This document shows positions 16,278-25,215 of a stretch of 64,000 nt of DNA, piece by piece. A program made the position numbers and the translations under genes. Source of the DNA: WHSW01 sp963828755 (lineage in GTDB: Bacteria > Actinomycetota > Thermoleophilia > Solirubrobacterales > 70-9); assembly GCA_963828755.1 (NCBI GenBank), contig CAWHFY010000017.1, forward strand, positions 186,001 to 250,000, written 5' to 3'. The notes under the pieces are model-generated. The model did no database searches and had not been told where the DNA came from. It saw nothing but the letters and a program-made list of their open reading frames with translations. Position 1 is the stretch's first letter; the number at the start of each line of letters is the position of its first letter.

Positions 16278-17171
16278 CTAGAGGCCGCGGAACAGCCGGC
16301 CGAGCGGGCGCCGCTCGATCGCATTCGTACGCTCGCACTCGGCGGCCGCGTCGCGCAGGTCGCCGCCGTCGCAGCGGTCGTCGCCGGGGCCGCCGTCGAG
16401 CTTGTCGAAGCCATCGCCGCCGGAGAGATCGTCGTCGCCGAGCTGGCCGTAGAGCTCATCGTCGTTGCCGTCGCCGAGGATCGTGTCGCCGCCGCCGGCG
16501 CCGTAGAGCTTGTCGTCGCCGGAGAGGCGCTCGCCGCCGCGGATGAAGTCGGCGGCCTCGGAGCCGTAGATGACGTCGTCGTTGCCCCCGCCGTCCATGA
16601 GCGCGGGGGCGACGCCGGGCGTCTTCGTGCTCAGAACGTCGTCGTGGGTGAATCCGAGCAGCGTGTCGGCGCCGCCCGCGACGATCACGTCGTCGTTGAA
16701 CCCGCCGTTGAGGATGTCGATGCCGTCGTCGACCACCTCGCCGCCCGACATCCCGTAGCCGAAGATCCGATCGTCGCCGGCCGAGCCGAGCACCTTGTCG
16801 TCGCCGGGGCCCGGGAAGATCGTGTCGTTCTCCTCCTCGCCGTAGATGATGTCGTCGCCGGGGCCCCCGTAGAGCTTGTCGGCGCTGCGACCTCCGCAGA
16901 GGACATCGTTGCCCTGGCCGCCCTCCACGACGTCGTTGTCGCGGCCGCCGTTCAGCAGGTCGTTGCCGGCGCGGCCGATCAAATGGTCCTTGCCGCGCAA
17001 CCCGGTGACGCTGTCGCGGCTGTTGGTGCCGACCCAGTTGTTCTTGCTGTCGTCGAGGCGCTCGTGGCCCTTGAGACAGATCGGCGCCTCCTGGGCCGAG
17101 GCGGCGCCGGGCAGCGCCAGCGCCGCGGCAAGCGCCACGAGCGCGGGCATGGTGAAGCGTCGATGCGGCAT
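16278..17171 (-). CDS. secreted RTX-like (hemolysin-type calcium-binding repeat) protein
   Basis: A 297-residue protein with a signal peptide (MPHRRFTMPALVALAAALAL, cleavage after AASAQ) followed by about 15 nonapeptide repeats of the GGxGxDxhx type, such as GGPGDDIIYG and GGDGFDKLDG. These fold as a calcium-filled parallel beta-roll outside the cell. One Cys pair near the start and another near the end (DRCDGG and ECERT) may cap the roll. There is no enzyme domain. The last residues, ERRPLGRLFRGL, recur in the relic just upstream. Confidence 0.82.
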   Translation of the reverse strand: MPHRRFTMPALVALAAALALPGAASAQEAPICLKGHERLDDSKNNWVGTNSRDSVTGLRGKDHLIGRAGNDLLNGGRDNDVVEGGQGNDVLCGGRSADKLYGGPGDDIIYGEEENDTIFPGPGDDKVLGSAGDDRIFGYGMSGGEVVDDGIDILNGGFNDDVIVAGGADTLLGFTHDDVLSTKTPGVAPALMDGGGNDDVIYGSEAADFIRGGERLSGDDKLYGAGGGDTILGDGNDDELYGQLGDDDLSGGDGFDKLDGGPGDDRCDGGDLRDAAAECERTNAIERRPLGRLFRGL

Positions 17172-17203
17172 CGGTCTATCTATCGGGCGAGGTCGGCTTT
17201 TCT

Positions 17204-17278
17204 TTAAAGACCGCGGAACAGACGGGCAAACGGACGACGCTCGATCGAGGTCTCATGTTCGCAGGCGACGCCGTCGTC
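17204..17278 (-). pseudogene. C-terminal relic of a second RTX-like gene
   Basis: On the minus strand this reads DDGVACEHETSIERRPFARL then FRGL and a TAA stop. It matches the end of the intact neighbour (AAECERTNAIERRPLGRLFR). A TAG stop lies immediately upstream of it in frame. It is the tail of a duplicated and mostly deleted paralogue. Confidence 0.7.
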
Positions 17279-17413
17279 CTAGCGCCAGTGCCCGCCTAGC
17301 ACCGTTCACGGGTGCCGCCCCCCACCACCGCGACGCACCCTAGCGAACGCAATGCTCGGCGGCGAGCGTAATCGATCGCCCATCGCCCGGCGCCGGTAGC
17401 CTGCGCGACGACG

Positions 17414-18895
17414 ATGAGCAGCAGCAACGGAGCGCACCGCGAGCTCTCGGTCGGCATTGTCGGAGCCGGCTTCGGCGGCGTGGGCATGGGAATCCGCCTT
17501 CAACAGGAGGCGCTCGCCTCGTTCGAGATCTTCGAGCGCGGCAAATCGGTCGGCGGCGTCTGGCGAGCCAACACATACCCCGGGGCAGCCTGCGACGTGC
17601 CCTCGCATCTGTACTCGTTCTCGTTCGCGCCCGGCCACCGCTGGTCGCGCCGCTACGCCCCGCAGGCCGAGATCCTCGCCTACCTGCGGGAGTGCTCGAC
17701 CGACTACGGGATCGACCCGCACGTGCACCTCGGCGCCGAGGTCACGGGCGCCCGCTTCGACCCCGCCGCGGGCCGCTGGACGGTGGGCACCGAGGACGGC
17801 GGCGCCCGCGAGTTCGACCTTCTCGTCACCGCTTGCGGACAGCTGACCCGGCCGTCGATCCCGCCGCTCGCCGGGATCGAAGAGTTCGATGGGCCCGCGT
17901 TCCACTCGGCCGAGTGGGACCACGACGTCGACCTGACCGGTAAGCGGGTCGCGGTGATCGGGACCGGCGCGAGCGCGATTCAGTTCGTCCCCGAGGTCGC
18001 CGAGATCGCGGCCTCGACGACGATCTACCAGCGCTCGGCGCCCTGGATCGTGCCGAAGCTCGACCGCTCGTACCCGGCCTGGGAACAGGCCGTGTTCCGG
18101 CGCTTCCCCGCCCGGGTCGCCGCGAGCCGCGCCGCTTTCTTCGCCTTCTTCGAGATGGCGACGTACGGCTTCACCGGGCACCTCTGGGTCTCGGCACCGG
18201 TCAAGCGAATCGCCAACTGGGAGCGCCGCCGGATGCTCGGCCACGACCCCGAGCTGCTCGCGAAGACGACCCCGGACTACGAGCTTGGATGCAAGCGGGT
18301 CCTGTTCACGAGCGACTGGTACCCGACCCTGCTTCGTGACGACGTCGAGCTGTGCAACGGGGGCGTCGAGCAGGTCACCGCGGGCGGCGTGGTCGGCGCC
18401 GACGGGATCGAGCGCGAGGCGGACGTGATCATCTACGGAACGGGATTTCAGAGCCACAACTTCGTCGCCCCGATGGAGATCACCGGCCTCGACGGGCGCG
18501 AGCTCAACGCGTTCTGGGCCGAGCGCCCGGAGGCCTACCTGGGGACGACCGTCGCCGGCTTTCCGAACCTCTTCATTCTCTATGGGCCGAACACGAATCA
18601 CGGCTCCGGCTCGGTTCCCTACACGCTCGAGTCGCAGTTCAACTACGTCGCCGACGCGATCAGCCGCCTGCGCAACGGCGGGTACCGCTGGATCGACCTG
18701 CGCCCCGAGGTCCAGGAGCGGTGGCGCGCCGAGATGTCCGAGCGGAGCGCCGACACGGTCTGGGCCTCCGGCGGGTGCAGCAACTGGTACCTGAACGGCA
18801 GGGGCGAGAACACCAACAACTGGCCGGGCGCCTGGCTCGAGTACCGCCGCCGCACCCGCCGCATCAACCCGGGCGATTACCGGGTCGCAGCCTGA
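17414..18895 (+). CDS. flavin-containing monooxygenase, Baeyer-Villiger type
   Basis: A 493-residue class B flavoprotein. The FAD loop is GAGFGGVGMG near residue 17, the NADPH loop GTGASAIQ near 181, and between them lies a close match to the BVMO fingerprint FxGxxxHxxxW, here FDGPAFHSAEWD. A C-terminal FGTGF-like segment (YGTGFQSHNF) and GPNTNHGSGS are also typical. It should insert oxygen next to a ketone using NADPH. The substrate is unknown. The adjacent crotonase gene is convergent. Confidence 0.87.
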   Translation: MSSSNGAHRELSVGIVGAGFGGVGMGIRLQQEALASFEIFERGKSVGGVWRANTYPGAACDVPSHLYSFSFAPGHRWSRRYAPQAEILAYLRECSTDYGIDPHVHLGAEVTGARFDPAAGRWTVGTEDGGAREFDLLVTACGQLTRPSIPPLAGIEEFDGPAFHSAEWDHDVDLTGKRVAVIGTGASAIQFVPEVAEIAASTTIYQRSAPWIVPKLDRSYPAWEQAVFRRFPARVAASRAAFFAFFEMATYGFTGHLWVSAPVKRIANWERRRMLGHDPELLAKTTPDYELGCKRVLFTSDWYPTLLRDDVELCNGGVEQVTAGGVVGADGIEREADVIIYGTGFQSHNFVAPMEITGLDGRELNAFWAERPEAYLGTTVAGFPNLFILYGPNTNHGSGSVPYTLESQFNYVADAISRLRNGGYRWIDLRPEVQERWRAEMSERSADTVWASGGCSNWYLNGRGENTNNWPGAWLEYRRRTRRINPGDYRVAA

Positions 18896-18905
18896 TCCGG
18901 GACGC

Positions 18906-19649
18906 TCAGCTGCGCCGGTCGAGCACCGCGGCGGCGGCGCCGGCGGACTCGCCGCTGAGCCAGCCGTCGGCGAGCGGGTCGTGCTCGAGCGCCGCGCGCA
19001 TCCGCTCGAGCGCCGGGGCGCGCAGCTGCGCCTTCACGGTCGCGTAGGTCGCCGGCGGCAACTCGGCCAGGCGGCGCGCCACGTCGGTCGCGGCGTCGAC
19101 GACGCCGTCTGGCTCGGCCAGCTCATCGACGAGCTCGTGCTCGCGCGCGGCCTCGGCGCCGATCAGCTCGGCCCCGAGCACCAGGCGGCGGACCGTGGCC
19201 GGGGTCAGTTCGGCGCGGACCACGGCGAGCGCCGCGGCCGGATACGGCGCGCCGACGCGCAGCTCGGTGAGGCCGTAGCGACCGGCGAGCGAGCCGACCC
19301 GATGGTCGCCACACAGCGCAAGGATCAGCCCGCCGGCGACCGCGTGCCCCGTGACGGCGGCGACCACGGGCAGATCGAGGGAGTACCAGGAGTAAAAGAG
19401 CTCGTTGATCGCGCCGACGATCGCGCCCTGCTCGGCCCCCGACAGCGTCGGCGCGAGCTTCAGGTCGATCCCGGCCGAGAAGAAGCCACCCGAGCCGGCG
19501 ATCACCACCGCCGCGGGGCGCTCGGCGGCCAGTTGCTTCGCGGCCGCGGCCCCCGCCGCCAGCAGCTCCGGGTCGAGCGCGTTCGCCGGCGGTCGCTGCA
19601 GGCGAACGAGCGCGATCCCGTCCCGCTGCTCGATCGCCACCGACTCCAT
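18906..19649 (-). CDS. enoyl-CoA hydratase/isomerase (crotonase) family
   Basis: A 247-residue crotonase. The oxyanion-hole segments are SGGFFSAGIDLK near residue 55 and AVTGHAVAGGLILAL near 98. The usual second catalytic Glu position falls in YGLTELRVGAPYP, which keeps a glutamate. It acts on CoA thioesters in beta-oxidation-like steps. The start is ATG at 19649. Confidence 0.82.
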   Translation of the reverse strand: MESVAIEQRDGIALVRLQRPPANALDPELLAAGAAAAKQLAAERPAAVVIAGSGGFFSAGIDLKLAPTLSGAEQGAIVGAINELFYSWYSLDLPVVAAVTGHAVAGGLILALCGDHRVGSLAGRYGLTELRVGAPYPAAALAVVRAELTPATVRRLVLGAELIGAEAAREHELVDELAEPDGVVDAATDVARRLAELPPATYATVKAQLRAPALERMRAALEHDPLADGWLSGESAGAAAAVLDRRS

Positions 19650-19674
19650 CGGCCGATCCTAGTCGCGGCCGCGC

Positions 19675-22029
19675 TCAGCCACCGAAGCCGAGGCTGACGT
19701 ACGCGGGCCGGGTCGTCGGCAGCGCCGGGGTGTCGATCGTGAGCAGCTTCGCCGCGGCGTCGTAGCTGAACGCCGCCCGCCGGGCGCCATTGCCCGATGA
19801 GATCGTCGCCGACTCCGGCCGTTCCACCCCGAGCACCCGGACGCTGTAATGGCGGGTGGCCGGATCGCCGCGATAGCCGCCCTGCGACTTGGCGATCGTC
19901 AGCGTCGAGGTTGTGGCGCCCTCGTCCCAGCGCAGCGCGGTGCGAGCGAAGCGGCCATTGCGATAGCCGAAGCCGGTGCCCTCGTCCTCGTAGAGGGTGA
20001 AGGTGCCGTCGCCGCCCGCGTAGACGTTGAGGATCAGCGGATCGGGGGCGGTGCGGCCCGAGTTCTCGACGTAGTCCTGGCGCGGCACGATCGCCCCGGC
20101 GCGCGCAAACAGCGGCATCCGCTCGAGCGGCACGCTCAGCGTCTCGACCCGTGAGCCGTCGTGCACCTCGCCCGTGAACAGGTCGACCCAGCGGCCCGGC
20201 GGGAACCAGACCCGCTTGCGCGCCGGATCGCCCGGCCTCGCGACCGGCGCGGCGAGCAGCTCGCCGCCGAGCATGTACTGGTGGTCGAACCGGTAGGCCT
20301 CGCGGCGCTTCGGCCACTCCAGGTACATCGCGCGGGCGAGGGGCAGCCCGGTGTCAAAGGACTGGCGGGCGAGCGTGTACAGATACGGGACGAGTGATTC
20401 GCGCAGGCGCAGGAACAACGCCGCGATCTGCCCGGCGCGGCCGTCGTACTCCCACGGCAGGCGGGGCGCGTGGTTGGAGTGCAAGCGCAGGATCGGCTGC
20501 ACGAGGCCCGACTGGACCCAGCGCACGTAGAGGTCGTTGGGCAGCTGCTTGGCGTTGAAGCTGCCGATGTCGTGCGAGACATACGGAATCCCGATTCCGG
20601 CGCCCTCGGCGGCCGTGAGCCGGGTCTGGAAGTCGAGCATCGGCCACGTCGCGAAGGTGTCGCCGGTGAAGTGAATCGCGTTGCGGTGCTCGGACCAGAT
20701 CCCGGCGCCGCCGGAGCCGGCCTGGTCGAACATCGACGAACCGATCCGCGCCAGCGGCAGCCAGCGCAGACCGCGGTTCTCCTGACGTTTGGCGTAGAGG
20801 GAGTTGATCCAGCTGTCGGGGGTCAGTCCGGGCGCCGACGCTCGGCTCTCATCGCAGCAGTAGTCGAGCCACCAGTTGTCGACCCCGGCGAGCTCGAACG
20901 GCTCGTGGAGCTTGAAGTAGGAGGCCGCGTCATCGCGCTGTGCCCAGTCCCACACCCCGCACGAGGCGGTCGGGTCGCGAAGGAAGACTCGGCAACGATC
21001 CCCGCCGTCGATCAGCCCGCCGGCGTTCGCATCGGCGGCCGCGTAGCTCGGGTCGGCGATGCTGATCGAGGGATGGACGTTCAGGGTGACGTCGAGCCCG
21101 TTCGAGTGCGCCCAGTTGAGAAAGCGGCTCGGGTTCGGGAAGAATGCCGGCGTCCACTGCCAGCCGTCCCAGTCGTACGGCCACTTGTAGTCGGTGTCGA
21201 CGACGAGCACGTCGAGCGGCACCCGCTCACTGCGAAACCGGCGCAAGAGCTCGTGGTAGTCGGACTCGCTGTATCCGTAGTAGCGCGAGAACCAGTTGCC
21301 GAAGGCGCGGCGCGGCAGCAGCGGCGCGGGGCCGGTCAGCGCCCGCAGGTCGGCGAGCGCGCGCGGATAGTCGTCGCCGTAGGCGAACAGGTAACCGTCC
21401 TGGTACGCGCCCTCGTGCGACGGCCGCGGCGCGTACCACTGGCCGCCCTCGGTCGCCAGCGGCGTCCCGGTGTCGTCGAGGAGGTACCAGCCGTCGCGGC
21501 TCAGCAGCCCGTCGTGAAGCGGCACCGGCCCGTTCTGGTTGTCGAGGGCGCGGTACCAGCCGCCGAGGTTGCCGGCCGTAGGTGGAGCCGGGTCGGGGTC
21601 TGGGTTCGGCGGGGGCACGATGGGCGCCGACGCGGTGGCCGGGGCCGGGCCTCGGTCCGCGGGGAACGACGGCCGCAGCTGCGGGCGCCCCGGCAGCTTC
21701 AGCCGCAGGTTGGCGGCCGAGAACGGACCGGTGCCCTCGGTGTAGCGCAGGACCGCTCGCGAGGTCCGAACCGTGAGCACGCCGTGTCGCGACTTCGACC
21801 GGATCGCGGGCGGCTTGCCGGCACGCACCGGCACCGTCAGGGTCGGGGAATCCTCGAAGCGCCCGTCGTCGGCGTACTCGAGCCGGAACAGACTCGGCGA
21901 GACGACCTCGACCCGGACCGGCCCGTCGCGGACCACGGCCGGGCCGCTCGCCGCGGCCGAGGCCCCGGCGGGGGTGATCACGGCAAGCGCCGCCGCGATC
22001 GTGCAGGCCAGCTTCAGCGGCGTCGGCAT
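19675..22029 (-). CDS. secreted glycoside hydrolase family 31 (alpha-glucosidase/xylosidase type)
   Basis: About 784 residues. A signal peptide (MPTPLKLACTIAAALAVITP, then AGASA) is followed by an N-terminal beta-sandwich, the GH31 barrel and C-terminal beta domains. The catalytic nucleophile lies in NWWLDYCCDES and the acid/base in HFTGDTFATW; FGNWFSRYYGYSESDYHELL and VDTDYKWPYDWDGW are also typical. It removes alpha-linked sugars outside the cell. The ATG at 22029 gives the cleanest signal peptide; a GTG at 22038 is possible. Confidence 0.86.
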   Translation of the reverse strand: MPTPLKLACTIAAALAVITPAGASAAASGPAVVRDGPVRVEVVSPSLFRLEYADDGRFEDSPTLTVPVRAGKPPAIRSKSRHGVLTVRTSRAVLRYTEGTGPFSAANLRLKLPGRPQLRPSFPADRGPAPATASAPIVPPPNPDPDPAPPTAGNLGGWYRALDNQNGPVPLHDGLLSRDGWYLLDDTGTPLATEGGQWYAPRPSHEGAYQDGYLFAYGDDYPRALADLRALTGPAPLLPRRAFGNWFSRYYGYSESDYHELLRRFRSERVPLDVLVVDTDYKWPYDWDGWQWTPAFFPNPSRFLNWAHSNGLDVTLNVHPSISIADPSYAAADANAGGLIDGGDRCRVFLRDPTASCGVWDWAQRDDAASYFKLHEPFELAGVDNWWLDYCCDESRASAPGLTPDSWINSLYAKRQENRGLRWLPLARIGSSMFDQAGSGGAGIWSEHRNAIHFTGDTFATWPMLDFQTRLTAAEGAGIGIPYVSHDIGSFNAKQLPNDLYVRWVQSGLVQPILRLHSNHAPRLPWEYDGRAGQIAALFLRLRESLVPYLYTLARQSFDTGLPLARAMYLEWPKRREAYRFDHQYMLGGELLAAPVARPGDPARKRVWFPPGRWVDLFTGEVHDGSRVETLSVPLERMPLFARAGAIVPRQDYVENSGRTAPDPLILNVYAGGDGTFTLYEDEGTGFGYRNGRFARTALRWDEGATTSTLTIAKSQGGYRGDPATRHYSVRVLGVERPESATISSGNGARRAAFSYDAAAKLLTIDTPALPTTRPAYVSLGFGG

Positions 22030-22081
22030 CCTCCCCACGCGCGCGTACGCTACCGGGCGCTCCCGGCGCTCCCCCGGCCCG

Positions 22082-22375
22082 TCAGCGGCTGCGCAGCAGT
22101 CGACCGACCGCGCCCATCATCTCCTCGGTCCGCGCCTCGCGATCGTCCTCGCCAGCGCCGATGACGCAGTGGCGCGCGTGGTCGTCGAGCAAGCCGAGCG
22201 CGACGCGGTCGAGCGCGGCCTGCACGGCGGAGATCTGGGTCAAGATGTCGATGCAGTAGCGCTCCTCGCCCACCATGCGCTCGAGTCCGCCGACCTGCCC
22301 CGAGACTCGGCGCAGCCGCTTCAGCAACTCGTCCTTGTCGTCGATGTAGCCGGGCATTTCGGTGGCTTCGCTCAT
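22082..22375 (-). CDS. csoR: CsoR-type metal-sensing repressor
   Basis: A 97-residue helical repressor of the CsoR/RcnR family. The copper ligands are present in the expected order: Cys in ERYCIDILTQ, then His and Cys in DDHARHCV. In CsoR, Cu(I) binding releases DNA. GAGGA lies 7 bases before the ATG. A palindromic CsoR-like site with a -10 box lies immediately upstream. No copper exporter is adjacent, so its main target may lie elsewhere. Confidence 0.87.
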   Translation of the reverse strand: MSEATEMPGYIDDKDELLKRLRRVSGQVGGLERMVGEERYCIDILTQISAVQAALDRVALGLLDDHARHCVIGAGEDDREARTEEMMGAVGRLLRSR

Positions 22376-22411
22376 CGCGTCCTCTCGGTCGTCGCTCGCA
22401 TCTGCCCCGTG

Positions 22412-22437
22412 ATTGTACGCATACCCAGGAGGGGTAT
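22412..22437 (-). promoter_or_regulatory. csoR promoter with CsoR-like operator
   Basis: ATACCC-AGGA-GGGGTAT (22421-22437) is a G/C-tract pseudopalindrome of the kind bound by CsoR proteins. It sits directly upstream of a -10 box TACAAT (minus strand, 22412-22417), so binding would block RNA polymerase and give autorepression. Confidence 0.6.
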
Positions 22438-22448
22438 ACGTGGGAGCC

Positions 22449-23831
22449 TCAGCCGTCCTGGGCGGAGGCCTGCCAGGAGATCCGCTTGAGCTCGTAATCG
22501 CCCGGCAGGTAGAGCTCGAGATCCTCGGCGACCTCGAGCCAGCGCAACGCCCCCTTGAAGTCGCGCTCGGCCGCGGCCGCGTCGGCGGAGCCGAGCGACA
22601 GCGCGACCGCGTCCTCGTGGCCAGAGCTCGTGTCGGCGGCGTCCTCGGCCGGTGGCGGGTCGAGGTCGCGAAGCGGCTTCGCCGGAAAGCGATAGCCGGC
22701 GACGTTGGCCAGAAACGGAGTCAGATAGCGCCCGGCGACCTTGCCCGGCGGCCACCACAGGACGCTCTTCGAGACCCGGCCCGACCCTTCGGCCGGGAGA
22801 TCCGCGCGCAAATAGCGCGGGCCCCAGCCGGTCAGCAGCGCCCCGCGCAGGACGGGCTGGAACGGCTGCGGGTCGACGGGCGCCCCGGCCAGCTCGGCGA
22901 TCGCGCTCGCGGCGCAGTCGGCCATCTGCGCGGCGAGGCCGCCCTGCTTGACCGGGAACCAGGTCACGTCGCCCGCGGCGAACACGCGCTCGAGCCCGAG
23001 CACGGCGCCGTAGCGGTCGACCGGGATGAAGCCCTCCGGGCCCTGCGGCACCCCGGTGAGCGGACCCACCCGCGGCGTCGGCAGCGAGAGCGCCCGGTCG
23101 CATGCCAGGCGGTCGCCGCCCGTGAGCTCGAGCTCGCCGTCGTGGAAGCTGGTCGGCTTCGCCCGGGTGCGGACGGCGATCCCCGAGCGGTCGAGCAGGT
23201 CGGCGACGACGTCGCTGGCACGCCGTCCGAAGATCTCCATCGGCCGCGCCTCCGGGGTGACCAGGGTGAGCTCGACCGAGAGCCCGGCGTGCTCGGCCCG
23301 GGCCGCGGTCAACAGCGCCAACTCGTACAGGCCCAGCGGCCAGCTCAAGCCGCCGGGGACCGCGAAGGCGATCGAGCCGATCTCGCCGCTGTCGAGCTCG
23401 TCGACGAGACGGATCGCGGCGCCGTCGTCGTCGGCGTCGCGGAAGGTGATCGCCCCCGGGACCGCGTCGACGCCGCCGGCGCCGATCGCGATCAGCAGCG
23501 CGTCATAGGGGATGTCCCGGCCGTCGGCCGTGGCGACGACGCGCCGGGGGGCATCGATCGCATCGAGGCCATCGCACGTGAAGGTGGCGTGATTGGCGAG
23601 GGCGAGCTCGGCGAGGTCGAGGGCCCGCGCGCTGCCGAGCCCGAACGGCTCGGCGACCGAGAGCGGCCGAAATCGGAACTTCGGATCGGGCGCCAGCAGC
23701 TCGACCTCAACCCGGTCGGCGGCGAGCGCGCGAAGCGCCAGCATCGCCTCGAGCGCCGCGACCCCGCCGCCGGCGATCAGCACGCGAAATCGCTCGCCTC
23801 CAGGCTCTTCCTTTGCGAGCGCAGTTCTCAC
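22449..23831 (-). CDS. FAD-dependent NAD(P)/disulfide-type oxidoreductase (SQR/NDH-2-like)
   Basis: About 460 residues with the two-dinucleotide-binding fold: FRVLIAGGGVAALEAMLALR at the start and a late FAD contact GLERVFAAGDVTWFPVKQGG. Conserved cysteines of sulfide:quinone reductases are not seen, so quinone or ferredoxin reduction is more likely than sulfide oxidation. The last 110 residues are an unusual extension rich in acidic residues. The start is GTG at 23831. It lies 73 bases upstream of csoR on the same strand. Confidence 0.75.
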   Translation of the reverse strand: MRTALAKEEPGGERFRVLIAGGGVAALEAMLALRALAADRVEVELLAPDPKFRFRPLSVAEPFGLGSARALDLAELALANHATFTCDGLDAIDAPRRVVATADGRDIPYDALLIAIGAGGVDAVPGAITFRDADDDGAAIRLVDELDSGEIGSIAFAVPGGLSWPLGLYELALLTAARAEHAGLSVELTLVTPEARPMEIFGRRASDVVADLLDRSGIAVRTRAKPTSFHDGELELTGGDRLACDRALSLPTPRVGPLTGVPQGPEGFIPVDRYGAVLGLERVFAAGDVTWFPVKQGGLAAQMADCAASAIAELAGAPVDPQPFQPVLRGALLTGWGPRYLRADLPAEGSGRVSKSVLWWPPGKVAGRYLTPFLANVAGYRFPAKPLRDLDPPPAEDAADTSSGHEDAVALSLGSADAAAAERDFKGALRWLEVAEDLELYLPGDYELKRISWQASAQDG

Positions 23832-23898
23832 CGGGCGACCCTACGGCCGCCTTCCGGGCCGAGCATCGGTAGCGCCTACCGGTCGGCGTTTCGGGCGA

Positions 23899-25215
23899 CT
23901 ACCGGTCGGCGTCGACGCCCACGAGCGCCCGGATCGCCTCGAGGTGGAACTCGGCCATCTCGGCGAGGTCGTCGAGCTCCAGCGACTCGTCGTCAGCGTG
24001 CGCCGCGCGCACGTACGCGAGCGGGTCCCCGTGCAGCAGAGGCGCGAACCCGTAGGCGACCGTGCCGAAGCTCTCGCGGACCCAGTGCGAATCGGTGAAC
24101 CCGGTGTCGATCAGCGGGAGCAGTCGGGCCCCCGGGACGCGAGCGTCGACGTAGCGCTCGATCGCCTCGTAGAGCGGCGTCGCGATCGGCGACTCGGTGC
24201 CTCCGACAAGCGGCTCGAGCAGCGTCAGCTCGTAGGAGAGGTCGGTGCCGAGCGCGGCTGCGACATGGGACTGCAGATCGTCCTCAGTCTCGCCCGGCAG
24301 CGCGCGGCAGTCGCAGATCACGTCGGCGAACGGCGGGATCACGTTCGCGGGCTCATACGTCCGCATCCCGGTCGGGGTGACCGTCATCCGCGCCATCGCC
24401 GGCAAGAGGTCGGCGAGCAGGGGATGCTGCTTGGAGGCCCACTCGATTCGCTCCTCGTCGTCGCCCGCCGGAGCACCGAGATCGTCGAGCGCGGCCGTGA
24501 CCGCCCCCGGCAGGCGCGCCGGGCGCCGATGTCCGAGCAGCCTCTGGATCGCGGTCGCCGCGTGGCCGACCGGGTTGTCGGCGCCGTCGGGCACCGAGGC
24601 GTGCGCCGCGGTGCCGGCGAGCCGGAGCCGCGCCGACGCGACCTGCTTCTCGCCGACCGAGATCGTCACCACGCGCCGTCCGTCGGCGAGCTCGAGCAGG
24701 AGGCCGCCACCCTCGTTGATCGCGAGGTCGCAGCGCAGGTCGGGGCGCTCGCGCGCCAGCCACGACATCCCGACGTCGGAGACGTTGCGCTCCTCGTCCG
24801 CCTCGGCGACGAGGACCACATCGCCGCTCGGCCGCTCGCCGCTGCGCGCGAACGCGGCGAAGGCGACGGCGCGCGCCGCGAGCTCGTTCTTCATGTCGGC
24901 GGCACCGCGGCCGATCAGTTGGCCGTCGCGCACGGTCCCGTCGAACGGGCCGGTGCTCCAACCGTCGGGCGGGGCCGGGACGACGTCGGTGTGCGCCATC
25001 AGCATCAGCGACGGTCCCTCCCCCGCACCCTCGATCCGGGCGACGAGGTTGAGGCGGTCCGGGTCGGGACCGATCAGCTGCGACTCGACCCCCGCCTCGG
25101 CCAGGTAGGCGGCGAGTCGGCGCGCGGCAAGGCTCTCGTTACCGGGCGGGTTCGAGGTGTCGATTCGGATCAGCTCGCGGGCGAGCTCGACCACCTCGTC
25201 GCGCAGCCCGCTCAC
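23899..25215 (-). CDS. M20-family metallopeptidase
   Basis: A 438-residue di-zinc peptidase of the ArgE/DapE/CPG2 group. Metal ligands and catalytic residues are in LMAHTDVVPAPP, GRGAADMKN, the glutamate pair in EADEE and the C-terminal His in DTGFTDSHW. An inserted dimerisation domain occupies about residues 190-310. It hydrolyses dipeptides or N-acylated amino acids. The GTG at 25215 overlaps the stop of the DmpA-type gene (GTGA). It is the last gene of the peptide operon. Confidence 0.85.
   Translation of the reverse strand: MSGLRDEVVELARELIRIDTSNPPGNESLAARRLAAYLAEAGVESQLIGPDPDRLNLVARIEGAGEGPSLMLMAHTDVVPAPPDGWSTGPFDGTVRDGQLIGRGAADMKNELAARAVAFAAFARSGERPSGDVVLVAEADEERNVSDVGMSWLARERPDLRCDLAINEGGGLLLELADGRRVVTISVGEKQVASARLRLAGTAAHASVPDGADNPVGHAATAIQRLLGHRRPARLPGAVTAALDDLGAPAGDDEERIEWASKQHPLLADLLPAMARMTVTPTGMRTYEPANVIPPFADVICDCRALPGETEDDLQSHVAAALGTDLSYELTLLEPLVGGTESPIATPLYEAIERYVDARVPGARLLPLIDTGFTDSHWVRESFGTVAYGFAPLLHGDPLAYVRAAHADDESLELDDLAEMAEFHLEAIRALVGVDADR

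Noticed and set aside
22449..23831. Sulfide:quinone oxidoreductase
   Set aside because: The conserved cysteines needed for sulfide oxidation were not found, so only a general flavoprotein call is supported.
22413..24098. Long plus-strand open frames antisense to the FAD oxidoreductase and to many other genes
   Set aside because: High GC leaves few stops in antisense frames. These have Arg/Ala/Asp-biased compositions without domains, while the opposite strand has clear motifs.
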